DNA from: Chitinophagales bacterium
GTDB taxonomy: Bacteria > Bacteroidota > Bacteroidia > Chitinophagales > UBA10324
Assembly: GCA_025057275.1 (NCBI GenBank)
Contig: JANWXQ010000013.1
Location: 1 to 64,000, forward strand
DNA length: 64,000 nt
Direction of reading: 5' to 3'
The notes under the pieces are model-generated. The model was not told the origin of the DNA. It ran no database searches and worked only from the letters and a program-made list of their open reading frames with translations. Positions 24,927 through 33,407 of the stretch are shown here, piece after piece (position 1 is the stretch's first letter; each line of letters begins with the position of its first letter). The position numbers and the translations under genes are program-made.

Positions 24927-25823
24927 ATGCGCATCAGCGGCTTCACCTTTATCCGCAATGGGATTTCGCTGCACTACCCGTTTCGGGAATCCATACGCTC
25001 CATGCTGCCGTTATGCGACGAAGTCGTGGTAGTGGTAGCCGACAGCACCGATGGCACGCACGAGGCGGTGGCCTCCATCGGCGATGAACGCATCCGCATC
25101 GTTGCGCATCCCTGGGATGAAACGCTGCGCCGGCAGGGCAAACTGTTGGCCCTGCTGACCAACGAAGCGCTGCGCCATATCACAGGGCAATGGGGACTGT
25201 ATCTGCAATCCGATGAGGTGTTGCATGAGCGCGATCTGGAAGCGATCCGCCAGGCGGCAATTCGCTACTTGGACGACGAACAAACCGACGGGTTGCTGTT
25301 TTCGTGGTATCACTTTTTAGGGAACTACAACTACATCGCCGCGCCGGGAAGCCGTGGCGTGTATCCGCATGAAGTCCGCTTGATTAAAACCGGCAGGAGC
25401 ATTTTTTCTTTCCGTGACGCCCAGGGCTTCAGGCGCCGACTGCCTGACGGAAGAGCGGTCAAATTGCGGGTGCGTGCGGTGGATGCGCACATTTATCATT
25501 ACGCGAAAGTGCGCGGTCCTGAGCACGAACAGCAGCGCATTCGCATGTTTTCCCGCCTGTGGCATGACGATGACTGGATCGAACGGTATTACCGCAGCGG
25601 GGAATCGTTTCGCTATCGTTTTGCCTTTCCCCTCATTCCCTTTGAAGGCACCCATCCTGCTGTCATGCACGATCGCATTCGGGAAACCAACTGGCCGTTT
25701 GACCCCCGGCAAGCGCAGATAAAAGTTCCCTTCAAATACCGAATGCTGAACAGCCTCTACCGGTTTACCGGTTGGCGACCTTTTGAATTCCGGAACTACC
25801 GGTTGATTGCAAACAACACCTAA
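24927..25823 (+). CDS. Family 2-like glycosyltransferase
   Basis: The 298-residue protein starts with the GT-A fold pattern of family 2 relatives: ISGFTFIRNGISLHYPF, then the nucleotide-binding strand EVVVVVADSTDGTHE. An LYLQSDEVLHERD segment supplies the acidic metal-binding pair, as in the group of Bacteroidota enzymes that modify envelope glycans. The donor and acceptor sugars cannot be read. It is a soluble enzyme with no membrane helix. It is probably co-transcribed with ispD (5-base gap) and its end overlaps the convergent DUF2795 gene by four bases. Confidence 0.87.
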   Translation: MRISGFTFIRNGISLHYPFRESIRSMLPLCDEVVVVVADSTDGTHEAVASIGDERIRIVAHPWDETLRRQGKLLALLTNEALRHITGQWGLYLQSDEVLHERDLEAIRQAAIRYLDDEQTDGLLFSWYHFLGNYNYIAAPGSRGVYPHEVRLIKTGRSIFSFRDAQGFRRRLPDGRAVKLRVRAVDAHIYHYAKVRGPEHEQQRIRMFSRLWHDDDWIERYYRSGESFRYRFAFPLIPFEGTHPAVMHDRIRETNWPFDPRQAQIKVPFKYRMLNSLYRFTGWRPFEFRNYRLIANNT

Positions 25824-26041
25824 TACTCGTCTTCATTGAAGAAAAAGTCTTCATGCGTCGGATAATCCGGCCAGATGTCTTCAATGCCTTCGTAAACCTC
25901 CGAATCATCTTCTAGCTCCTGAAGATTTTCAATCACTTCCACAGGCGCACCGGATCGGATGGCAAAGTCTATGAGCTCTTCCTTGGTTGCAGGCCAGGGA
26001 GCATCTTCCAGATAACTTGCCAGTTCAAGAGTCCAGTACAT
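25820..26041 (-). CDS. DUF2795 domain protein
   Basis: The 73-residue acidic protein matches the small DUF2795 family widespread in Bacteroidota: LASYLEDAPWPATKEELIDF, IRSGAPVEVIENLQ, then an acidic tail ending FFFNEDEY. The family's function is unknown; its size and acidity suggest a small protein-binding or regulatory role. It has its own well-formed promoter (box at 26073-26080 with TTTTG 18 bases upstream), so it is not merely a passenger of its neighbour. Confidence 0.88.
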   Translation of the reverse strand: MYWTLELASYLEDAPWPATKEELIDFAIRSGAPVEVIENLQELEDDSEVYEGIEDIWPDYPTHEDFFFNEDEY

Positions 26042-26072
26042 AGCTTGTGCGTTAGTCGTTCTGTTCAGGCCG

Positions 26073-26103
26073 CAAATCTATTTTTTTCAGCCATTCAGCA
26101 AAA
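26073..26103 (-). promoter_or_regulatory. Promoter of the DUF2795 gene (TTTTG, 18 bases, TAGATTTG)
   Basis: The exact -7 box TAGATTTG occupies 26080-26073 on the minus strand and the -33 TTTTG occupies 26103-26099, with an 18-base spacer. The predicted 5' leader is about 25 bases. This is one of the three best-formed promoters in the window. Confidence 0.72.
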
Positions 26104-26125
26104 CATTCGTACTTGAAGTTTTCGC

Positions 26126-26677
26126 TCAGCCCTGCCGGCCCTGCCAGAACACTTCAGCGCTGCCGGCATCATTGCTGCATTTTCGTGCCAGAACAAATAG
26201 CAGATCAGACAACCGGTTCAAGTAGGCAAGAATCAGGGGCGGAAGGGGTTCACTCTCGTGAAGGGCTACGGCCAGCCGTTCGGCACGGCGGCAGACGCAG
26301 CGGGCCACATGAGCTGCCGAATTGGACAGATGACCTCCGGGTAAAACAAACAGCTTGAGCGGGGGCAGCTTTTCCGTCCATACATCAATCTGTTGTTCTA
26401 ATTCAGTAACATCAGCTTGCGAAAGTTGAGGCATGCCGGAGAACTCTTTTCCCGGAGCGGTGGCCAGCAGCGACCCGATGACAAACAGGCGGTGTTGAAT
26501 GTGGCGAAGTACTGACCGGGCTGCTTCGTCGGTCTGCAGGTCGCCAACCATACCCAACCAGGAGTTTAACTCATCTACCGTACCATAACATTCAATACGC
26601 AGGCTGTGTTTGGAAACCCGGGGTCCGCCAAAAAGCTGCGTCGTACCTGAATCGCCTTTTCGGGTGTAGATTTTCAC
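26126..26677 (-). CDS. Cob(I)yrinic acid a,c-diamide adenosyltransferase (PduO type)
   Basis: The enzyme adds the adenosyl group of ATP to cob(I)alamin, making coenzyme B12. The 183-residue protein begins VKIYTRKGDSGTTQLFGGPRV, the conserved ATP-binding start. It continues with YGTVDELNSWLG, the catalytic region LPGGHLSNSAAHVARCVCRRAER and the C-terminal YLNRLSDLLFVLAR. Only a GTG at 26677 fits the family's start; the frame stays open further but crosses the promoter and the divergent gene. The exact promoter box at 26707 supports this choice. The gene stands alone, which suggests that the cell salvages cobalamin or has other B12 genes elsewhere. Confidence 0.93.
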   Translation of the reverse strand: MKIYTRKGDSGTTQLFGGPRVSKHSLRIECYGTVDELNSWLGMVGDLQTDEAARSVLRHIQHRLFVIGSLLATAPGKEFSGMPQLSQADVTELEQQIDVWTEKLPPLKLFVLPGGHLSNSAAHVARCVCRRAERLAVALHESEPLPPLILAYLNRLSDLLFVLARKCSNDAGSAEVFWQGRQG

Positions 26678-26706
26678 GTTAGCGGAATTTTTGAGCAACT
26701 GGTGAA

Positions 26707-26714
26707 CAAAGGTA
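26707..26714 (-). promoter_or_regulatory. -7 box TACCTTTG ahead of the adenosyltransferase gene
   Basis: This is an exact TAnnTTTG match on the minus strand, 29 bases before the GTG start. It supports the GTG rather than a longer open frame. No cobalamin riboswitch fits between box and start. Confidence 0.6.
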
Positions 26715-26752
26715 CATGCGGTCACCTGGCGTCCTGGCTGTAACTTTCTTGT

Positions 26753-28252
26753 ATGGCTGACAACTGGTTTAAGGTTCTTCTTTGTGTTCTGTTGCTGGGT
26801 CTTCGGGTATTCGCTACAGGAGCACAATCGCTCAAGGGTTCTGCCCTTAACGGATCCGCTGCAGGCGGCCTTTCGGGCTTCTGGGTTTCCATGCCCGACA
26901 GCAACACGCTGGCGGTTGGCGCCCCCTATTTCGGCGCTTTGGACACCGCCGGTCAGGTTCAGGTCTGGCAATGGCAGGGTGCTGACTGGCAGCCCAAAGG
27001 ACTTTCTTTGAACGGACCTCATCCGTTTAGCTGTTTTGGTGCCAGCGTCAGCATGCCCGATGCAAATACGCTGGCAGTCGGAGCACCTTACTACAGCGAC
27101 TCAAACCTTTACACCGGTCTGGTTCGCGTCTTTCTCTGGAAAAACGGAAGCTGGATTCAAAAGGGTTCCGACCTTACCGGCCTCAATGATTGGGACCGGT
27201 TTGGCTATCAGCTTGACATGCCCGACAGCAACACACTGGCCGTTTCATCTCCCTTCGCTTCTTCCGGCGCGTGGCCCGGTGCGGGCATCGTGCAGGTGTA
27301 CCGCTGGAACGGATTTCAATGGACGTTGAAAGGTCAGCCTCTTACCGGACAGGCTGCTGAAACCTACCTGGGCTTGTCGCTCAACATGCCAGATTCGCTT
27401 ACCCTTGCCGTCGGAGCCCCATGGGCCGATCTGGGCGCGCCGCTGAGCTCCAGCGTGTCGGTATATCAATGGAACGGAACCAATTGGCAGATCAAAGGAG
27501 CGCCGTTGGTTACCAGCCAAATGCTGAGCTTTTTTGGTAACTCGGTAAGCATGCCCGATGCAGAAACGCTGGCCATCGGCGAGCCTGCTTATGGACCGTT
27601 TCAGGAAGGTCGCACCTGGATTTACCAATGGCAGGGCAATCAGTGGGTTCCGAAAGGAGCCCCGCTGATCGGCACGGCCAACGATTATTCCGGATTTTCT
27701 GTTGCTATGGCTGATTCGGAAACCATGGTTATCGGCGCACCGGGCAACTTCGTTACATTAGAAATTTTTTCCTATACCAATCCCCTGCCGGGCCGCTGTT
27801 ACGTGTATCAGTGGAACGGCACGGGCTGGACGCTGCAAGGGATTGTTCCGGAAGGCGATGCGGCAGGCGACAACATGGGAACCCGCGTATCCATGCCCGA
27901 CCCAAAAACTTTTGCAACCGGTTTGCCCTTTCACGATGCTGGAGGACCCGACGCCGGACAAGCCCGGGTGTACTCCGAACTGGCCGTTACCTCACAAACA
28001 AGTAAGCATCCGGCATCATGGTTGAACGTTTTTCCTAATCCGTCAGACGGCATGATCATAGTTAACCTGCAAATGGAAACAGAAGCGGCAGAGCTGACCT
28101 TGCGAAACCTGATGGGACAGGTGGTCCATCAGCAGCTGATTTGCGCTGGCAGCACGCATCGCCTGATGCTGCCTCAACAACCAGGCCTTTATCTGCTGGA
28201 GGCAGTTGGAGGGAATGGTAAAGTCCAACACGGCACGATTCTACGAAAATAA
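26753..28252 (+). CDS. Secreted seven-repeat beta-propeller protein with T9SS sorting domain, copy 1
   Basis: The 499-residue protein has a signal peptide (about 1-24) and seven tandem repeats of about 50-60 residues (about 38-410). Each contains a variant of SMPDxxTLAVGAPY followed by a strand such as VYQWNGTNWQIKG. Seven such blades should close one propeller, related in pattern to FG-GAP repeats. A C-terminal T9SS tail (about 425-499; VFPNPSDGMIIVNL, PGLYLLEAVGG) follows. There is no catalytic signature, so a binding or adhesive role at the surface is likely. A near-consensus box TAACTTTC (26741-26748) sits just before the ATG. A paralogue follows 51 bases downstream. Confidence 0.85.
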   Translation: MADNWFKVLLCVLLLGLRVFATGAQSLKGSALNGSAAGGLSGFWVSMPDSNTLAVGAPYFGALDTAGQVQVWQWQGADWQPKGLSLNGPHPFSCFGASVSMPDANTLAVGAPYYSDSNLYTGLVRVFLWKNGSWIQKGSDLTGLNDWDRFGYQLDMPDSNTLAVSSPFASSGAWPGAGIVQVYRWNGFQWTLKGQPLTGQAAETYLGLSLNMPDSLTLAVGAPWADLGAPLSSSVSVYQWNGTNWQIKGAPLVTSQMLSFFGNSVSMPDAETLAIGEPAYGPFQEGRTWIYQWQGNQWVPKGAPLIGTANDYSGFSVAMADSETMVIGAPGNFVTLEIFSYTNPLPGRCYVYQWNGTGWTLQGIVPEGDAAGDNMGTRVSMPDPKTFATGLPFHDAGGPDAGQARVYSELAVTSQTSKHPASWLNVFPNPSDGMIIVNLQMETEAAELTLRNLMGQVVHQQLICAGSTHRLMLPQQPGLYLLEAVGGNGKVQHGTILRK

Positions 28253-28303
28253 ATCCCTGACGAAGCGCTTCAATTCAATGCAAAACCCTTTTCACTTAAA
28301 AGA

Positions 28304-29794
28304 ATGAAAACATTAAAACTAAACCTAATTAGTCAAATTGTTTTAACTGTGCTGCAGGCGAACGTATTCGCTCAGGTGCAGATCGGCACTGACATAGACG
28401 GGTTGGCATCCAGTGCCTGGTAAGGCTTTGCGGTGGTTATGGCCGACTCGCGCACGATAGCTATCGGCGCGCCGTATTACGGGCCGGGGGCTTCCATAGG
28501 TCAGGTGCGCGTGCTGAAATGGGATGGCTCCGGCTGGCAGCCCAAGGGCATACCCCTGGAAGGCCCTCAGATCGGAAGCTGCTTCGGCGCCAGCATCAGC
28601 ATGCCCGATACACTGACGCTGGCTATTGGTGCGCCCTATCATGACGACGTGCAGACCAATACCGGGTTGATTCGCATTTTCCACTGGAAAAACGGGGCAT
28701 GGATGCAGAAAGGCACCGACCTGAAAGGATTCATGCCATGGGAACGGATGGGATATTGCGTTTCCATGCCTGATAGCAATACCGTGGCGGTTTCCTCCCC
28801 ATTTGCTTCTTCCATAAGCACCTATAACGTAGGTAAGGTACAGGTGTTTCGCTGGAATGGGACCCAGTGGGTCAGTAAAGGCCCCCCCTTGTATGGAATA
28901 GTGGGTGACGGTGCATTTGGTTATTCCCTATGTATGCCCGACAGCAATACGTTAGCCGTTAGTTGTCCGTTCAGTGATATCAACATGCCCTTCAGCAGCG
29001 CCGTTACGGTTTATCAATGGAACGGCGTCAGCTGGTCGCTTCAAGGAGCTCCCATCACATCCACTTCGTATTTATCCTTCAATGGGTATTCCCTGAGCAT
29101 GCCGGACGCACAAACGATTGCTGTAGGTGAACCGGCCTATGGCGTCACTTTGGAAGGGCGCGTTCGGATATTCCAATGGGATGGCAATCAATGGGTTCTT
29201 CTAGGCACTCCCATTTACGGCGCCGCCGGCGACTACGCTGGCACCTCCGTCAGCATGCCGGATGAGCTCACGGTAGCCGTGGGAGCTCCGGGCAGCCAGG
29301 TATCTCTGGAAGTTGTTCCCTACAACAGTATGGCCTTCGGCCAGAACAGCGTGTTCATTTGGGACGGAAGCAGCTGGGTCATGAAAGGCACTTCACTGAC
29401 GGGCGAAGCAGCCGGTGATCATTTTGGGGCCAGCGTGCATATGCCCGATGCTGCAACGCTGGCTGTCGGCGCCCCGTTCAATGACGATGGCGGATTTGAA
29501 GCCGGCCACGTGCGTGTTTTTTCGTGGACTGCAACAGCCATTCCCCAATTGGATTTTGCTGAAGACCCTTGGGTTTTTCCTAATCCAGCTGAGGGCGTGC
29601 TTTTCGTTACCGCACCCGATCAGCTAAGCATCACGTGGCTGCGGTTAGTTCATCCTCATGGAAAAATCCTATCGCAAACGGCCATTCGTGACAACCGTTG
29701 CCAACTAACTCTGCCCCCTGATGCCGGATATTACCTTTTGGAACTGCATACTTCTGAGGGAAAAAGAATCTACAGAAAGATTTTCCGAAAATAA
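28304..29794 (+). pseudogene. Second propeller paralogue interrupted by an in-frame TAA
   Basis: An ATG at 28304 opens a signal peptide (KTLKLNLISQIVLTVLQANVFAQ) and the first blade, but the frame meets TAA at 28421-28423 after 39 codons. The same frame then stays open to 29794, encoding the rest of seven SMPDxxTLAVGAP repeats and a T9SS tail (VFPNPAEGVLFVTA, DAGYYLLEL). Aligning with copy 1, the stop replaces Ser in LSGF; TCA to TAA is a single-base change. There is no frameshift and the remaining 453 codons look undamaged, so the break is recent, polymorphic or a sequencing error. Translation could restart at GTG 28433 or ATG 28439, but the product would lack a signal peptide and could not be exported. 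Confidence 0.82.
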
Positions 29795-29818
29795 CCTGAT
29801 GAAATACCGTCAGGTTAT
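29791..29818 (+). terminator. Perfect nine-base-pair hairpin at the end of the propeller pair
   Basis: ATAACCTGA (29791-29799) and TCAGGTTAT (29810-29818) are exact inverse copies with a ten-base loop; the stop codon TAA lies in the first arm. No T tract follows, so it may be a 3'-end-stabilising hairpin or a factor-assisted terminator. Confidence 0.45.
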
Positions 29819-29867
29819 GTGCATTCCCCGCCGGTTGCCGTTAACTTGGCAGGAACCTGGATCAATG

Positions 29868-30269
29868 ATGTCAAAGGAAAAAGCATTATCCATCAACTGG
29901 ATGCTTGCCAAAGGTGCTCTGTTGGGCTTTTTGGCTGTATTGCTGGGAGCTTCGGGCAGCCATTGGTTGGGTCACCTTTTGGATGCAGCGGAACAACGTG
30001 CCTATCAAACCGCTGTTTCATACCAGTTCTACCATGCTTTAGCCCTGCTGTTCACCGGCCTGCTCTATGCTCATGCGCGCATGGGTAGCCTGCTGGTAGC
30101 CGGATATCTTTTTGCCATCGGTACAGTTTTGTTTTCCGGAAGCATCTACCTGCTGACGCTGACGGAAAGCATGCGTTGGCTGGGACCGGTGACTCCACTG
30201 GGAGGGCTGTGTTTGATGGGAGGCTGGGCAGTGCTCCTCGTGGCGGCGATCCGTCGCTGGCGCCGGTAG
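29868..30269 (+). CDS. DUF423 small membrane protein (YgdD-like)
   Basis: From the ATG at 29868 the 133-residue protein has four hydrophobic helices with the family's conserved features: KGALLGFLAVLLGASGSHW, then a YQTAVSYQFYHALALL motif, LFSGSIYLLTL and TPLGGLCLMGGWAVL. The GASGSH and YHALALL patterns are the hallmarks of DUF423. Its function is unknown; the protein lies in the inner membrane. An ATG three bases earlier is equally possible, and the longer open frame from 29721 overlaps the propeller gene and is unlikely to be used. It converges on fusA. Confidence 0.88.
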   Translation: MSKEKALSINWMLAKGALLGFLAVLLGASGSHWLGHLLDAAEQRAYQTAVSYQFYHALALLFTGLLYAHARMGSLLVAGYLFAIGTVLFSGSIYLLTLTESMRWLGPVTPLGGLCLMGGWAVLLVAAIRRWRR

Positions 30270-30302
30270 TCAATCACGTATCGGTCTGGCGGACTTACCG
30301 GT

Positions 30303-32411
30303 TCAAACTTCTTCCACCACTTTACCCTTGCTGCGGGCCACTACCTCTTCCTGAATTGCTGCCGGTGCCGGCGCATAGTGCGAAAACTCCATGATGGAGG
30401 TGGCACGTCCGGAGGTTATCGTCCGCAAGGTGGTAACATACCCGAACATTTCGCTGAGCGGCACCTTGGCTTTGATGACCTGGGCATTGCCCTTCATTTC
30501 CATGCTTTCCAGATGGCCACGGCGGCGGTTCAGGTCGCCCACCACATCGCCGGTGTATTCCTGCGGAGTAACTACTTCCACCTTCATGATGGGTTCCAGC
30601 AGGATGGGGTTGGCTTTACGGCAGGCTTCGCGGAAAGCGTATTTGGCGCACAGCTCAAACGACATCTGGTCGGAATCCACCGGGTGAAAACCCCCGTCAA
30701 ACAGACGAACCCGGAGGCTGTCCATGGGGAAACCGGCCAGCACGCCGCTGGCCATGGAGGCCTGAAAGCCTTTCTGAACAGCTGGAATAAACTCTTTGGG
30801 TACGGCACCGCCGAAAATATCGTTGACGAAAATCAAACCCTTTTCGCCTTCGGCAGCAGGACCTACCTCTACATGAATATCGGCATACTTACCCCGACCG
30901 CCGGTCTGCTTTTTAAACAGCTCACGATGCTGAACGGTTCGTGTGATGGCTTCTTTGTAGGCCACCTGGGGAGCGCCCTGATTGCAGTCCACCTTAAACT
31001 CCCGTTTCAGCCGATCCACAATAATTTCCAGATGCAATTCGCCCATTCCACTGATGACGGTCTGGCCGGTATCCTGATCCACCTTTACACGGAAGGTGGG
31101 GTCTTCTTCCGCCAGCTTGGCCAGGGCATTGCCCAGTTTGTCGACTTCAGCCTGGGTCTTGGCTTCCACAGCAATGGAAATAACGGGATCTGGAAAGTTG
31201 ATGCTTTCCAGCACAATAGGATGCCGTTCATCGCACAACGTATCGCCGGTGCGGATTTCCTTAAACCCTACCGCTGCACCGATATCGCCGGCTTCAATAC
31301 TGTCAATAGGGTTTTGCTTGTTGGCATGCATCTGGAAAATACGGGCAATGCGTTCCTTTTTTCCGGTTCGGGTATTCAGCACATAGGAACCTGCTGCCAG
31401 TTTGCCGGAATAAACACGGAAATACGCCAGACGACCTACAAAAGGATCGGTCGTGATCTTGAAAGCTAAAGCGGTAAACGGCTCTTTGGCATCGGCATGG
31501 CGAATGAGCTCTTCGCCGGTGTCGGGATGCAGGCCTTTCACTGCGGGTATGTCAAGCGGTGAAGGCAAAAACTTGACCACGGCATCCAGCATGGCCTGAA
31601 CGCCTTTGTTCTTGAAGGCTGAACCACACAGCATGGGCACAATGGCCATGTCTATGGTAGCCTTGCGAATAGCCGCCTCCAGCTCTTCAACCGTAATGGT
31701 GCTTTCATCTTCAAAATACTTGGCCAGGATGTCGTCATCGTAATTGGCCACGGCTTCAATCAATTGTTGCCGCTGCTGATTGACAACTTCAATGAGTTCA
31801 TCCGGTATAGGAACTTCCCGATAGGTCATTCCCTGGGTAGCCTCATCCCAGATAATCCCTTTCTTGGTAATCAGATCCACAACCCCTTTGAAGGAATCTT
31901 CTTCACCGATGGGCACCTGAAGGGGGACGGGATTGGCGCCGAGCTTTTCACGCACCTGACGGACGACATCAAAAAAATCGGCCCCGCTGCGATCCATTTT
32001 GTTGACGAAGCCCAGCCGCGGCACGCCATAACGGTTGGCCTGGCGCCATACCGTTTCCGACTGAGGCTCCACGCCGGCGACCGCACAAAACAAGGCCACT
32101 GCACCATCCAGCACCCGCAGCGAACGCTCCACCTCTACGGTGAAGTCCACGTGTCCGGGGGTATCAATAATGTTGATTTTGTATTCTTTGCCGTTCAATG
32201 TCCAGAAACAGCGCGTGGCCGCCGAAGTGATGGTGATGCCCCGCTCCTTTTCCTGAATCATCCAATCCATGGTGGCGCTGCCTTCATGCACTTCGCCCAG
32301 CTTGTGCGATACGCCGGTGTAATACAGAATGCGCTCTGTGGTGGTGGTTTTGCCCGCATCAATATGCGCAGCTATCCCGATGTTCCTGGTGAACGAAAGA
32401 TCCTGAGCCAT
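30303..32411 (-). CDS. fusA: Elongation factor G
   Basis: EF-G is the GTPase that moves tRNAs and mRNA through the ribosome. The 702-residue protein has the G1 loop [16 protein letters not shown], the switch-[10 protein letters not shown] motif and NKMDRSGAD. Domain IV carries the [12 protein letters not shown] and [11 protein letters not shown] segments, and the C-terminus is intact. It is the last gene of rpsL-rpsG-fusA, 12 bases behind rpsG. Downstream there is no rpsJ or tuf, only the convergent DUF423 gene. Confidence 0.98.
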   Translation of the reverse strand: MAQDLSFTRNIGIAAHIDAGKTTTTERILYYTGVSHKLGEVHEGSATMDWMIQEKERGITITSAATRCFWTLNGKEYKINIIDTPGHVDFTVEVERSLRVLDGAVALFCAVAGVEPQSETVWRQANRYGVPRLGFVNKMDRSGADFFDVVRQVREKLGANPVPLQVPIGEEDSFKGVVDLITKKGIIWDEATQGMTYREVPIPDELIEVVNQQRQQLIEAVANYDDDILAKYFEDESTITVEELEAAIRKATIDMAIVPMLCGSAFKNKGVQAMLDAVVKFLPSPLDIPAVKGLHPDTGEELIRHADAKEPFTALAFKITTDPFVGRLAYFRVYSGKLAAGSYVLNTRTGKKERIARIFQMHANKQNPIDSIEAGDIGAAVGFKEIRTGDTLCDERHPIVLESINFPDPVISIAVEAKTQAEVDKLGNALAKLAEEDPTFRVKVDQDTGQTVISGMGELHLEIIVDRLKREFKVDCNQGAPQVAYKEAITRTVQHRELFKKQTGGRGKYADIHVEVGPAAEGEKGLIFVNDIFGGAVPKEFIPAVQKGFQASMASGVLAGFPMDSLRVRLFDGGFHPVDSDQMSFELCAKYAFREACRKANPILLEPIMKVEVVTPQEYTGDVVGDLNRRRGHLESMEMKGNAQVIKAKVPLSEMFGYVTTLRTITSGRATSIMEFSHYAPAPAAIQEEVVARSKGKVVEEV

Positions 32412-32423
32412 GTGTTGGTCGTG

Positions 32424-32891
32424 CTAAACGCGGAAGTGGGCAAAGGCTTTGTTAGCCTCGGCCATTTTGTGTACGTCTTCCTTCTTTTTAAATGCTGCCC
32501 CTTCGCCCTTGGAGGCGGCTATGGTTTCTGCTGCCAGTTTTTCTACCATGCTTTTTCCATTGCGCTCTTTGGCGTACAGGATCAGCCACTTGAAGGCCAG
32601 GGCCTGCCGGCGGCTGGGGCGCACTTCGGTAGGAATCTGAAAGTTGGCGCCGCCGATACGCCGGCTGCGCACTTCCACTACCGGCTGAAGGTTGTCAATG
32701 GCTTTTTTCCAGACTTCCAAGCCGTCTTCCTTACTGATTTCCTGAATACGCTCAATGGTTTGATAAAAAATCCTGCTGGCCACAGTCTTTTTTCCGCGCC
32801 GCATCAAAGCATTAACAAAACGGGCAACCTGCTCGTCGTGAAAGCGCGGATCAGGCTCTACCTGACGACGTTTGGCTCGGGTTTTTCTCAT
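32424..32891 (-). CDS. rpsG: 30S ribosomal protein S7
   Basis: S7 nucleates assembly of the 30S head and contacts the E-site tRNA. The 155-residue protein has normal length with the motifs RRQVEPDPRFHDEQVARFVN, LMRRGKKTVA and the loop VRSRRIGGANFQIPTEVRP. It lies 29 bases after rpsL and 12 bases before fusA. Confidence 0.98.
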   Translation of the reverse strand: MRKTRAKRRQVEPDPRFHDEQVARFVNALMRRGKKTVASRIFYQTIERIQEISKEDGLEVWKKAIDNLQPVVEVRSRRIGGANFQIPTEVRPSRRQALAFKWLILYAKERNGKSMVEKLAAETIAASKGEGAAFKKKEDVHKMAEANKAFAHFRV

Positions 32892-32920
32892 GGAAGAATC
32901 AAAATTTTTTAACCGTCAGT

Positions 32921-33310
32921 TTACTTTTTAGGCGCTGCTGCTTTGGCTTTTTTGGTGCCGTATTTGGAGCGGCTTTGTTTGCGGTCGGTTACGCCGGCTG
33001 TGTCCAAAGCCCCGCGAACAATGTGGTAACGGACACCCGGCAAATCCTTTACACGTCCTCCCCGAATCAGCACGATGGAGTGTTCCTGCAGATTATGACC
33101 TTCCCCCGGGATATAGCTGATGACCTCCACTCCGTTTACCAGCCGCACCTTGGCCACCTTACGCAAGGCTGAATTGGGCTTTTTCGGGGTGGTCGTGTAT
33201 ACGCGGGTGCAAACACCCCGTTTCTGCGGACAAGAGCCCAAAGCTCGTGATTTGCTCTTGGCCTTGATGGCTGTTCGGCCGGTACGCACCAATTGCTGAA
33301 TGGTAGGCAT
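32921..33310 (-). CDS. rpsL: 30S ribosomal protein S12
   Basis: S12 lies at the decoding centre. The 129-residue protein shows the conserved [18 protein letters not shown] and [17 protein letters not shown] motifs with the wild-type Lys of PKKPNSA, so no classical streptomycin-resistance change at that site. The tail is rich in Lys and Ala. It is the first gene of the operon and has a well-formed promoter at 33342-33371. Confidence 0.98.
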   Translation of the reverse strand: MPTIQQLVRTGRTAIKAKSKSRALGSCPQKRGVCTRVYTTTPKKPNSALRKVAKVRLVNGVEVISYIPGEGHNLQEHSIVLIRGGRVKDLPGVRYHIVRGALDTAGVTDRKQSRSKYGTKKAKAAAPKK

Positions 33311-33341
33311 CGGAGGCTATGAATTCGCTTTTTTGAGGCCG

Positions 33342-33371
33342 CAAAGGTAGCGGAAAATATCAGATCGGCAA
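33342..33371 (-). promoter_or_regulatory. Promoter of rpsL-rpsG-fusA (TTG, 19 bases, TACCTTTG)
   Basis: The exact -7 box TACCTTTG occupies 33349-33342 on the minus strand and TTG occupies 33371-33369, with a 19-base spacer, matching the housekeeping promoter of the phylum. The box ends 31 bases before the rpsL ATG. Confidence 0.75.
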
Positions 33372-33407
33372 CTTTTAAGCCCTCCTGGGGCCATGAACAA
33401 CCAAAAC

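Noticed and set aside
26678-27022. A longer N-terminus for the cobalamin adenosyltransferase
   Set aside because: The extension would cross an exact promoter box and the start of the divergent propeller gene; the GTG at 26677 matches the family start.
26863-27960. Regularly spaced repeats that could suggest a CRISPR array
   Set aside because: The repeats are diverged, coding and periodic at 150-180 bases, corresponding to propeller blades; no short identical repeats with unique spacers occur anywhere in the window.
30263-30301. CCGGTA/TACCGG inverted repeat between DUF423 and fusA as a terminator
   Set aside because: The arms are only six bases with a 27-base spacer and no T tract, too weak to call.
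30378-32912. Long plus-strand open frames of 363 and 382 codons
   Set aside because: They are antisense to fusA and rpsG, which are unambiguous; long shadow frames are expected in highly biased codons.
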